In this document: piece after piece, positions 53,193 to 60,063 of the stretch
Layout of the letters: each line of letters opens with the position of its first letter
How positions within the stretch are numbered: position 1 is the stretch's first letter
Source of the DNA: Peristeroidobacter agariperforans
GTDB taxonomy: Bacteria > Pseudomonadota > Gammaproteobacteria > Steroidobacterales > Steroidobacteraceae
Direction: 5' to 3'
Length of the DNA stretch: 64,000 bases
NCBI RefSeq assembly: GCF_004138335.1
Contig: NZ_RYFW01000003.1
Location: 124,001-188,000 of the forward strand
Notes under the pieces: generated by a model
What the model was told of the DNA's origin: nothing
The model's database searches: none
The model's input: only the letters and a program-made list of their open reading frames with translations
Translations under genes and position numbers: made by a program

Positions 53193-53618
53193 ATGAGCGA
53201 GAGTCAATCTGCTCACCAATCCATCCCATTCCTCAAGAGCAACGAGGAACAGATCGGGAAGATCAGGCGACAGCTCGAAGGCGTCTTCAGGGAACTCGAT
53301 CTAGTTCATGACGTGATAGTCGTCTGCGATATTGCTGCACATGCCGAGATCAATATTGCTTCACATGGCGACGTTGATCTCGGTGATGCAGTTCCTCACG
53401 TCATCCGCCGCTGCGCCACCAATCGGCTGTACACCGCGATGAAGGCGCTCACGCAGATCGTGGAACGGTTCGGCGGCAAAACCGCAATGTCCCATCAAGT
53501 TCCGGCCGAGCTATGCAGACAAAGGCAATTGCGTCGTACTCAGGGGTTCGTGGGCCAAAGGCGGACGTCCGCGAACGATTCCGATAACAACGCCCGAACA
53601 GCGCGTCGTGCTCAATGA
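53193..53618 (+). CDS. Hypothetical protein, C-terminus probably replaced at a deletion junction
   Basis: The ATG at 53193 begins MSESQSAHQSIPFLKSNEEQ. The first 100 residues are a helical protein (IRRQLEGVFRELDLVHDVIVVCDIAAHAEIN). From about residue 97 the frame overlaps the integrase fragment out of phase and looks unnatural, so the original gene probably ended or continued elsewhere. I recognise no family. Confidence 0.5.
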   Translation: MSESQSAHQSIPFLKSNEEQIGKIRRQLEGVFRELDLVHDVIVVCDIAAHAEINIASHGDVDLGDAVPHVIRRCATNRLYTAMKALTQIVERFGGKTAMSHQVPAELCRQRQLRRTQGFVGQRRTSANDSDNNARTARRAQ

Positions 53619-53922
53619 AGCACATAAGCTCGCCGGAACTGGTTCGCTCATCCCGGCGGACAAGAGCTACAAGCAGCAGCGGCACCTGTACGACAGCCAG
53701 TGCAAAGCTGCGGGTTTACGTCGTATGCACGGGCTGCGACATCATTACGCGCAGGCTCGCTATGAAGCGCTCACGGGCTGGAAAGCCCCCGCTGCCGGCG
53801 GTCCACCATCGCGAACACTCACGCGCGAGCAGCAGCTGCAGGATGTCTTCGCTCGCCGGACCATCACCTACGAGTTGGGCCACAGGCGTCCACAAATCAC
53901 GGCGATATACCTCGGCCGCTAA
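53494..53922 (+). pseudogene. Tyrosine recombinase (Integrase_1-like), N-terminally deleted
   Basis: The frame reads IKFRPSYADKGNCVVLRGSW, AKGGRPRTIPITTPEQR, RMHGLRHHYAQARYEALTGW (HGLRH with catalytic His/Arg), TITYELGHRRPQITAIYLGR (catalytic His and Tyr). The whole N-terminal half is missing and there is no start codon before the conserved sequence. It is a remnant of an integrase of an integrative element, fused out of frame to the preceding gene. Confidence 0.8.
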
Positions 53923-54107
53923 GACGGTTTGGCAAGTGAGCTATCCGCCTCACCTCCTTGATGAACTCGCGCGGGTCTTTGCGCGCGTGGCGCTCAATCG
54001 GCTTCTGCAAGAGTCAGCGGCGCGGGGTCCGCGCCCTGAGGATGCGTGTGGCGATTCCGGTGAGGTCCCGCATCCATCGCCGCCGAACGTTGATGATGAA
54101 AAGAAAC

Positions 54108-54311
54108 ATGGCTAGTATCAGCCCAGGCGATCAAGTGTACGGACCGGCCATGCCATCAAAACCCGTCAACGTGAAGCCCGTGATGGTGTATCTGACTCAC
54201 GAGCAGCACGCCGCGCTCCTGAAGCTCAAGGACAAACTCGATACGCCGGTCAGTGAACAGATTCGCCGGGCCATCGATCGTTACTTGAAACAAATGGAGT
54301 CGCGAAAATGA
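54108..54311 (+). CDS. Ribbon-helix-helix-like small protein
   Basis: The ATG at 54108 gives 67 aa ending VMVYLTHEQHAALLKLKDKL, DTPVSEQIRRAIDRYLKQME. The strand-helix-helix pattern with SEQIRRAIDRYL resembles CopG/RHH DNA-binding proteins. It overlaps the recombinase start by 4 bp (ATGA), so it may have regulated the recombinase. Fragmentary sequence before it (YPPHLLDELARVFARVALNRLLQE) is likely another remnant of the same element. Confidence 0.65.
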   Translation: MASISPGDQVYGPAMPSKPVNVKPVMVYLTHEQHAALLKLKDKLDTPVSEQIRRAIDRYLKQMESRK

Positions 54312-55268
54312 AAGCCGCTCTCTATGCGCGTTTCAGCACCGACCTGCAGCGGGCGGCCAGTATCGAAGATCAGTTCCGCAACTGTCGTAAGGGTGCGGAG
54401 TTCGAAGGCTGGACGGTGGTATGAGCGTGCCCAGGATCGCACGCGCGCCTCAGCCAACAGCGATAAACGGCTCAAGAGCGGCGGTCGGGCAAAGTACCTG
54501 CTGAGCGGGCTGCTGGTGTGCAACGTGTGCAAAGTCCACTACGTCATTGCCGATGCCCGGAGCTACGCATGTAGCGGTCACTGGAATGGTGGTGCGTGCT
54601 CGAACCAAATCCGAGTGCGACGTGATTCCATCGAACGGACGATCCTGGGCCGACTTCGCGGTGATCTGTTGGCGCCGGAGCGAGTACGCCAGATGGCGAA
54701 GGAAATGCAGGTCGCTTATGCCGAGCAGGTGAAGCAGGCTGCGATGCGAGTACAGGCGCTTCCTCTGGAACTGCAGGCATTGGATGCCCGAATCGAACGA
54801 CTGCGGGAGCGGCTGAAGTGCGGTGATCCGGACCTCACAGCCGACGAATTGCAAGCTGCGATCGAGCGTGCCGGGACCAAGCGCGCCGAACTGAGCGATA
54901 CCCGCCCGGCTGAGCGTGAGAACGCGCGGGTGCTCGCCATGCTGCCGCGAACTGCCGACTACTATCGGGATCAGATCGATCGAGGCTTGGGTGACGATAT
55001 TGTCGCTGCCGCCGAAGCGCGGGCGATTCTGCGCGACATGCTGGGCGAAATCATGCTTTCGCCCAGCACCGATGGATCGCTGTGGGCGGAGTTTTCCATG
55101 CAACCTGCGGCCCTGTTGAAAGGTGCAGGACATGTGGTCGGGGTGAGGGGCTACACGCTGTTCCGGCGGTCTCGGTGCGCGTTCGCGTGCGATGAGGACT
55201 ATCGGGGCAAGGGGGCTTCGCGCCGCTCTACAGCGTCTTCTCGGAGCGCTTGTAGTTGCCATAGGTGA
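54308..55268 (+). pseudogene. Large serine recombinase with internal deletion
   Basis: The 5' piece, MKAALYARFSTDLQRAASIEDQFRNCRK, carries the catalytic Ser of the resolvase domain, then a stop follows GWTVV at 54424. From 54424 another frame starts inside the recombinase domain: KYLLSGLLVCNVCKVHYVIA...YACSGHWNGGACSN (zinc ribbon), a coiled coil (EQVKQAAMRVQALPLELQALDARIERLRERL) and a C-terminal region. About 200 residues of catalytic and recombinase domain are missing, so it is inactive. Repeat copy 13 overlaps the 3' end. Confidence 0.85.
55146..55196 (+). repeat. Dispersed repeat, copy 13 (partial)
   Basis: GGGGCTACACGCTGTTCCGG, CGGTCTCGGTGCGCGTTCGC, GTGCGATGA. The head is missing or was replaced by the end of the recombinase remnant. 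It ends 32 bp from the stop of the minus-strand lipoprotein gene. Confidence 0.75.
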
Positions 55269-55602
55269 TGCGAACGCCCGCAACGACGTGCTCTTGCTTG
55301 TATATTCGAGAAGGCAGCGTACCGGTTATCTTCAGCGAACCATCTGACTCCCATTGCAACGCCAAGGGAACATCGTCGTCAACTATTAGAACGTTGCCCC
55401 CGTCGTTTGGCAACACCGCTTCAGCCGACAGAACCGACACCTGAGTATTGAGGCCGACCGTGGCGCCGCAGTCTCGATTAAAAAGCACGGCCTTCATCTT
55501 CCCAGATGGCGAACGTGCCGCAGCCGATACTTCGTTTTCACAAATCGGAGCGCAGCCAGCGATCAAGGCCGCTGTGATGAGAATGGCAAGGGTCCAACGC
55601 AT
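55228..55602 (-). CDS. Lipoprotein of 124 aa, unknown
   Basis: The ATG at 55602 gives MRWTLAILITAALIAGC, a clear lipobox. The mature part, SGKMKAVLFNRDCGATVGLNTQVSVL, VDDDVPLALQWESDGSLKIT and GVRITYGNYKR, is beta-rich and resembles small lipoproteins often annotated as hypothetical and found with TA cassettes. It lies between copies 13 and 14. Confidence 0.8.
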   Translation of the reverse strand: MRWTLAILITAALIAGCAPICENEVSAAARSPSGKMKAVLFNRDCGATVGLNTQVSVLSAEAVLPNDGGNVLIVDDDVPLALQWESDGSLKITGTLPSRIYKQEHVVAGVRITYGNYKRSEKTL

Positions 55603-55856
55603 CTCGTTTCTGTACCCCACTACTTGAGTTCACGAGCCGCGCGGCATCTAGCGCGTCGGATCGAGGCGGCTCGGATCAGGATGAATCTTGACTGAGGCAG
55701 ATTGATGGATTGATTGTGGCAAATCGGGGCGAGCTGACTCCGTTCGACCCGTAAGAATTGGAAGTCCGGCGCGGCCGCCCCAAGAAGCGGGGTAACACCC
55801 TGCTTTGCGGATGCGGCCTGCTGCTTGGCGCACTTCCGCTCAACCGGCGCAACAGA

Positions 55857-55948
55857 GCACTGAGCAGCCGTTAGTGGATACAGGCAGTTCCGAAGAGGAG
55901 GGGATTTGCGCTGTTCTGGTGATCAGAATGCGGATACGGGTCAGATAG
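55857..55948 (+). repeat. Dispersed repeat, copy 14
   Basis: Head CACTGAGCAGCCGTTAGTGG, CAGGCAGTTCCGAAGAGGAG, GGGATTTGCGCTGTTC, then a diverged CTGGTGATCAGAATGCGG and ATACGGGTCAGATAG. It ends 6 bp from the stop of the minus-strand VapC gene. Confidence 0.8.
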
Positions 55949-55953
55949 CAGCA

Positions 55954-56373
55954 CTACTTCCAAGGATTCACTATAGATTTCACAGAGGCTTCAAAGTCCA
56001 AAGTGTTGCGAGTGACCAAGGTAAGGGCATGCACTTGGGCGGTGGCTCCGATGATTGCATCCATTGCATGGATGGGGCGACCGAGGGATTCGTGGCGGGC
56101 AACCAAGCGACCCCACTCATCGGCTACGGCTCCATCCACCGGCAAGATGCGCTGCTCGAACCGGAGCGGCAATTCTCCCTTTAGCCACTCATCCAGCTGT
56201 TTCTTGCGCTTACCCGTCGGCAGTCTCTCAATACCATGGCGCAATTCAGCGAAGGTGATCACGCTGAGATAAACCGAATCCTCGTCGATCTCCGAGAGCC
56301 AGCTTACGACACCGGCATCTGGGCGGGGTTTCGTCCATTCGGAAACGACATTGGTATCGAGCAGGAAGTTCAT
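55954..56373 (-). CDS. vapC: VapC/FitB-family PIN-domain ribonuclease toxin
   Basis: The 139-aa protein begins MNFLLDTNVVSEWTKPRPD (PIN Asp), with SVITFAELRHGIERLP (Glu), HAMDAIIGATAQVHALTLVTRNTLDF (Asp residues and TRN). It is of the FitB-like type and unlike the VapC at 51308. Its start overlaps the upstream Phd/YefM antitoxin stop by 4 bp. Repeats 14 and 15 flank the pair. Confidence 0.93.
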   Translation of the reverse strand: MNFLLDTNVVSEWTKPRPDAGVVSWLSEIDEDSVYLSVITFAELRHGIERLPTGKRKKQLDEWLKGELPLRFEQRILPVDGAVADEWGRLVARHESLGRPIHAMDAIIGATAQVHALTLVTRNTLDFEASVKSIVNPWK

Positions 56374-56624
56374 AGATCAGTCGGGCGCATCCGATCTTTC
56401 GGTCTGCGGACCTTCAAACCCGAACTGCGCAGGGGAGACGCTGCGAAGAATTCGGCGAGATTGCCGCTGCGTTTTGTTCTTCGTTCCCATTCTGCAGCGT
56501 CAACGACAACCACGGCACGGCGCCCGTTACGGGTGATAACTTGCGGGCCTTCCTTCTGGGCATGTTCGATGACTTCGCTCAGTTTGGCTTTTGCCTCTGC
56601 CACCGTCCAAAGGTCGTTGTCCAC
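56370..56624 (-). CDS. Phd/YefM-family antitoxin
   Basis: The 84-aa protein is MDNDLWTVAEAKAKLSEVIEHAQ, EGPQVITRNGRRAVVVVDAAEWERR, the N-terminal DNA-binding Phd/YefM fold, followed by a disordered, basic tail (GNLAEFFAASPLRSSGLKVRR) that would mask the toxin. A GAGAG ribosome site precedes it. It pairs with the VapC-type toxin. Confidence 0.92.
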   Translation of the reverse strand: MDNDLWTVAEAKAKLSEVIEHAQKEGPQVITRNGRRAVVVVDAAEWERRTKRSGNLAEFFAASPLRSSGLKVRRPKDRMRPTDL

Positions 56625-56701
56625 GATGCCTCTCCTTCAATTGGTCAGGATAGTCATTATAGTCATCGGCCGATGGTTGGCAAGCCAGTCGGATAGTCCA
56701 A

Positions 56702-56788
56702 AGCGCTCAATAGCCTTCAGTGGACTGGTCGCGCAGAAGCGATTTGCCCTGTTCCTGCGGTCGTCGCGCGTATCCGCGTAAGGTGATT
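56702..56788 (+). repeat. Dispersed repeat, copy 15
   Basis: Head AGCGCTCAATAGCCTTCAGT, GGACTGGTCGCGCAGAAGCG, ATTTGCCCTGTTCCTGCGGT, CGTCGCGCGTATCCGCGTAA. Plus-strand reading SGLVAQKRFALFLRSSRVSA, then a stop. It ends 30 bp from the stop of the minus-strand 240-aa gene. Confidence 0.85.
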
Positions 56789-56817
56789 GGGCCGCGTGAG
56801 TTCGACCACGGTCGAGC

Positions 56818-57540
56818 TTAGATTGCATCGACCAGCGTCGGATCTTCAACGGGACCTAGCGCCCGGCGGACGAACTGAACGATGGCTGTACCTTGCGTAT
56901 CAGCCATCGCCCGAGCTGGCACTCCGGTCGTGTCGTCGCTCCACACTGTCCAGATCGCCAGCAGTCCCGGTAGCACCTCGACCACTGCAGTACAAAAGTT
57001 TGATTGTTTGTCGCATCCGACTTCGGTGGCGCCCGCTCGGAGGGCCATGTCTTTGACCTGGTCGTATTGACGCTCCTTGCCAACCGTCCAGTGATACTGG
57101 AGGAGATCTAGCTTGTTACGGTCCAAGAGCTCGAACCTTTCAGGCAAACGTCGAAGTAGGCCGTCATGCGTCCCGAGGCATAATGATTGCGACCACTTCC
57201 GCGCGAGCAAAGGACAGATATTGCTCGAACCTAGATAGTCGCCCGCATATTGCCTGATCACAAGTTCGAGATTGTCTGCTCTGGCGGGTCTTTTCGGATC
57301 GCTCGCCGACCGCGTTAGCCGATCCCTGAGGCTCTGTTTGGGCTTGCGTTCGCTCAGGTCAAACGTGTGGTCGGGCATGCCGATCGCAACGGCGGGAGTT
57401 ACGATGTGTTGACCGCCGATCGTGAAATGAAGGTCTGAAGCAAGGAACTGTACATCGGGCGGCGGCAGAGATTCCGAGCACCCGGCAACCAAAACTATAC
57501 AAAGTGCAGCTGCTACCAGAGGGCGAGCAAGATTTTCCAT
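56818..57540 (-). CDS. Lipoprotein of 240 aa, unknown
   Basis: The product starts MENLARPLVAAALCIVLVAGC (lipobox). The mature sequence has FLASDLHFTIGGQHIVTPAVA, a Lys/Arg-rich linker and a C-terminal part with Cys pairs (SSNICPLLARKWSQSLCLG, VGCDKQSNFCTAVVEVLPGL) that probably form disulfides. No family is recognised. It lies between repeats 15 and 16. Confidence 0.8.
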   Translation of the reverse strand: MENLARPLVAAALCIVLVAGCSESLPPPDVQFLASDLHFTIGGQHIVTPAVAIGMPDHTFDLSERKPKQSLRDRLTRSASDPKRPARADNLELVIRQYAGDYLGSSNICPLLARKWSQSLCLGTHDGLLRRLPERFELLDRNKLDLLQYHWTVGKERQYDQVKDMALRAGATEVGCDKQSNFCTAVVEVLPGLLAIWTVWSDDTTGVPARAMADTQGTAIVQFVRRALGPVEDPTLVDAI

Positions 57541-57730
57541 AGGCGATTTGCAGGCGATGCCGAACGGCTCGGCAAGGAGCTGACATTCCTTTGACGTCGC
57601 TGGGCATCCGAACCCGATGCCACGATTCTAATCCCGCCATCTCGGGGAATCTGCGATGAATTGTGGCAGGCGAGCGCGTAGTACGCCCACTGGGCCGGAT
57701 CGAAGACGGCGAGAACGTACTGGCCCAAGA

Positions 57731-57850
57731 TCGCTCAGCAGCCTTCAGTGGAAGTGGCGACGAAGCGCTACACGGTGTTCCTGCAGTCTTCATGCGGATA
57801 TGCGTGCGGTGATCACGAGACGCCAGCTTTCGGACCAGAAGCGGACATCG
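57731..57850 (+). repeat. Dispersed repeat, copy 16, with hairpin tail
   Basis: Head TCGCTCAGCAGCCTTCAGTG, GACGAAGCGCTACACGG, core GTTCCTGCAGTCTTCATGC, GGATATGCGTGCGGTGATCA, then tail CGCCAGCTTTCGGACCAGAA, GCGGACATCG, resembling copy 8. It ends 89 bp from the stop of the minus-strand HEAT-like gene. Confidence 0.9.
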
Positions 57851-57938
57851 ACGCTCCGATTGCTGGCATTACCCGATGTCGGAATCGGAGTCCGTGACAA
57901 GCGTCCGCGAAGTGCTGCCAAGTCTCTCCAGCGCGTGA

Positions 57939-58577
57939 TCAGGACCGCGTCGATCTCGAGTTCTGTTGGAGTGTGTCGAGGCTGTTCGCCATCTCAGGGC
58001 GAACTTCGTCGTCACTCTCGACGCCCAGAGCATCCTGCAGGTGTGGAATCAGAGTGTTGGCTTCTAATGGATAGTGCGCGAAGGCCTCAGCCACTGTCCG
58101 CCGTATATCAGCGTGCGGATGCTTCAAGTAGGGAACTAGCAGTCCCAGTGCCGCAAGGCCGCGCTCGCGAACGTCTGCAACGATTTGTCGTTCCCTGGTA
58201 ATCCGCTGTTCGAGATCGGGAGGATGCGGGATCGGCTTCTTGGTGAACGGATTGAGTGTCGTGACTGCTTGGTGGGCCTCCCAGTAACCCCGTCCACTCA
58301 GGATGCACGCAATGAGAAGAGCGAGATCATCGCGCTGTGGCTCCGGTACTCCCTTGTTACGAAGGAGCTCAATGAGAAAGGGCAGTGCAAAGTCCGTGGC
58401 CTCGTAGACAGTGCCTTGGTGCCAGATGTTCGGAAACAATTCCTCAATCGCCCGTTCTCGCTCCGCCGGAGCGCCAGAGTACAGGCACCGAATCTGCCCG
58501 GGCACATCGGATGCCACGCCGTAGGCATGACTTAGGCGTTCCCAAGGAATTTCGTCAAGCTCGCTGATACTTGGCAT
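57939..58577 (-). CDS. HEAT-repeat-like protein
   Basis: The 212-aa protein starts MPSISELDEIPWERLSHAYG (an extra ATG at 58580 is equivalent). Repeated helical units are visible: FALPFLIELLRNKGVPEPQRDDLALLIACIL, GLAALGLLVPYLKHPHADIRRTVAEAFAHYP and TLIPHLQDALGVESDDEVR, the HEAT pattern of protein-binding superhelices. The role is unknown; such single HEAT proteins are frequent in accessory arrays. Repeats 16 and 17 flank it. Confidence 0.85.
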   Translation of the reverse strand: MPSISELDEIPWERLSHAYGVASDVPGQIRCLYSGAPAERERAIEELFPNIWHQGTVYEATDFALPFLIELLRNKGVPEPQRDDLALLIACILSGRGYWEAHQAVTTLNPFTKKPIPHPPDLEQRITRERQIVADVRERGLAALGLLVPYLKHPHADIRRTVAEAFAHYPLEANTLIPHLQDALGVESDDEVRPEMANSLDTLQQNSRSTRS

Positions 58578-58696
58578 CAACCCAGTTTACGCTGCGTGCC
58601 AAGAGATTTCTTGCTCAATGCAGCAAAGGCCGGCAGAGATCGAGACAGTGGAGCGTCCTCTTTGGGGTCGAAAGCTGCTGTCCGGTGAAGCGCTCC

Positions 58697-58770
58697 TGAG
58701 CGTTCACTAGTCTTCAGTGGACGCAGGCAGTTCCGATGAAGGGATTTGAACCTGCGCCTGTGGAGGTCAA
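58697..58770 (+). repeat. Dispersed repeat, copy 17 (partial)
   Basis: Head GAGCGTTCACTAGTCTTCAG, GACGCAGGCAGTTCCGATGA, AGGGATTTGAACC, after which the core is degenerate. It lies 117 bp upstream of the HEAT-like gene and closes the array; no minus-strand gene follows to its right. Confidence 0.75.
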
Positions 58771-59079
58771 ACATTCGGTCTAGTGGGTCAGTCGGAGGAG
58801 TCCTGCGAATCAGATCGCGAGCGCCCGTCGGCTGCTCAGTGCGCGGGACTCCGTAAGGCGTCTCCGGGCGCTCGATAGGGAGCGCTCGGTCCAGTAGAAT
58901 CAACGACTTGCTTATCGCGCCGGCGTCGGCGAGGGGCGCCGCTGCGTGCCGCGGTTGTTTCCTCCCTCTATATATATCTTCAGTCGCGCCTCTCCGTTGC
59001 GGCGCTCTATTTTGTGCGCCAGATTTTGGAACCTGCGTGAGGCCATGTAGTTGCTCAGTGAGGAGCGCGAGGGCGGTGC
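58771..59079. other. Intergenic stretch without a supported gene
   Basis: About 310 bp between the last repeat copy and the oxidoreductase gene. I see an AT-rich segment (CTATATATATC at about 58968) that could belong to a promoter, but no supported gene. Confidence 0.35.
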
Positions 59080-60063
59080 ATGCGACGTTCGGAAGATTGG
59101 GATGTGGTCATCGTAGGTGCAGGGCCTGCTGGACTGAGTGCGGCGCTCGTTTTGGGGCGGGCGCGGCGTAGGGTGCTCATTTGCGATAAGGGTACGCCGC
59201 GTAATTGGGCCTCCAGGCAAATGCACGGATTTATCACGCGCGACGGCATCGATCCCAGAGAGTTTCGCGCACTGGCGCACGAAGAGCTTGCCCGTTACGA
59301 CCAAGTCGAGCGGCGCTCGGCAACGGTGGTTGGAGTTCGTCCGCTCGCGGGCGGGCTAGGGTTCAAAGTGAAGTTCGCGCGAGGCTCGGAGGTACGTTCA
59401 CGCAAGTTGCTTCTTGCAACTGGCGTGCTCGATCGCCTGCCGCAGGTGCCGGGCATCGAGAAGCTGTTCGGCACGAGTGTCTTCCAATGCCCGTACTGTC
59501 ACGGTTGGGAGTTCCGCGATCGCGCAGTTGCAGTTTACGGGCACGGTAAGCGTGGCTTTGAAATGGCGAGGGCGATGACGGCTTGGACCGCCGATATCGT
59601 TCTCTGCACCGACGGCGAGCGTTTGACGGCGGGTGCTCAACGCCAGCTGCAGCGTAACGGCATCCAGGTTCGTACTGCCGCTATTTCAAAGCTCGAAGCC
59701 CGCAGCGGCCGATTGAAACGAATCGTATTTCACGATGGCGACGCGCTGGCGCGTGAGGCGCTGTTCTTCGATACGCCTTCTTCGGAACAGTCTGCCTTGT
59801 CGCGAGTAATCGGATGTGACTATGGGGATGATGGCGGTGTAAAGTGCGGCCAGTATTCCTCTACCAGTGTCCCTGGCGTTTACGCTGCCGGAAATATCAC
59901 GCGCGACGTTCAATTAGCGATCGTCGCAGCGGCGGAGGGGACGCGCGCGGCATTCGGGATCAATCGAGCGTTGACTCGCGAGGACTTTGCGACACGGCTC
60001 AGATCACCCGCAGCTTCGACGCGAGAATCCGCTTCTCGCCCCGGCGCGGGAAGGAAACGATGA
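59080..60063 (+). CDS. Thioredoxin-reductase-like FAD/NAD(P) oxidoreductase
   Basis: The 327-aa protein begins DWDVVIVGAGPAGLSAALVLGRARRRVLICDKG (FAD fold). The redox site is CPYCHGWEFRD, near residue 140, and a second nucleotide-binding segment follows (AVYGHGKRGFEMARAM). The C-terminal GVYAAGNITRDVQLAIVAAAEGTRAA binds FAD. Relatives include TrxR-like enzymes that reduce small disulfides or form them in natural products; no thioredoxin is adjacent. Its last 65 bp overlap the convergent RecQ gene. Confidence 0.92.
   Translation: MRRSEDWDVVIVGAGPAGLSAALVLGRARRRVLICDKGTPRNWASRQMHGFITRDGIDPREFRALAHEELARYDQVERRSATVVGVRPLAGGLGFKVKFARGSEVRSRKLLLATGVLDRLPQVPGIEKLFGTSVFQCPYCHGWEFRDRAVAVYGHGKRGFEMARAMTAWTADIVLCTDGERLTAGAQRQLQRNGIQVRTAAISKLEARSGRLKRIVFHDGDALAREALFFDTPSSEQSALSRVIGCDYGDDGGVKCGQYSSTSVPGVYAAGNITRDVQLAIVAAAEGTRAAFGINRALTREDFATRLRSPAASTRESASRPGAGRKR

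Noticed and set aside
48574-58770. Classical integron with attC sites
   Set aside because: The gene layout fits, but GTTRRRY and RYYYAAC core sites are not found in the copies (one GCCTAAC near copy 12 only) and no IntI gene is visible. I therefore call it a cassette-like array only.
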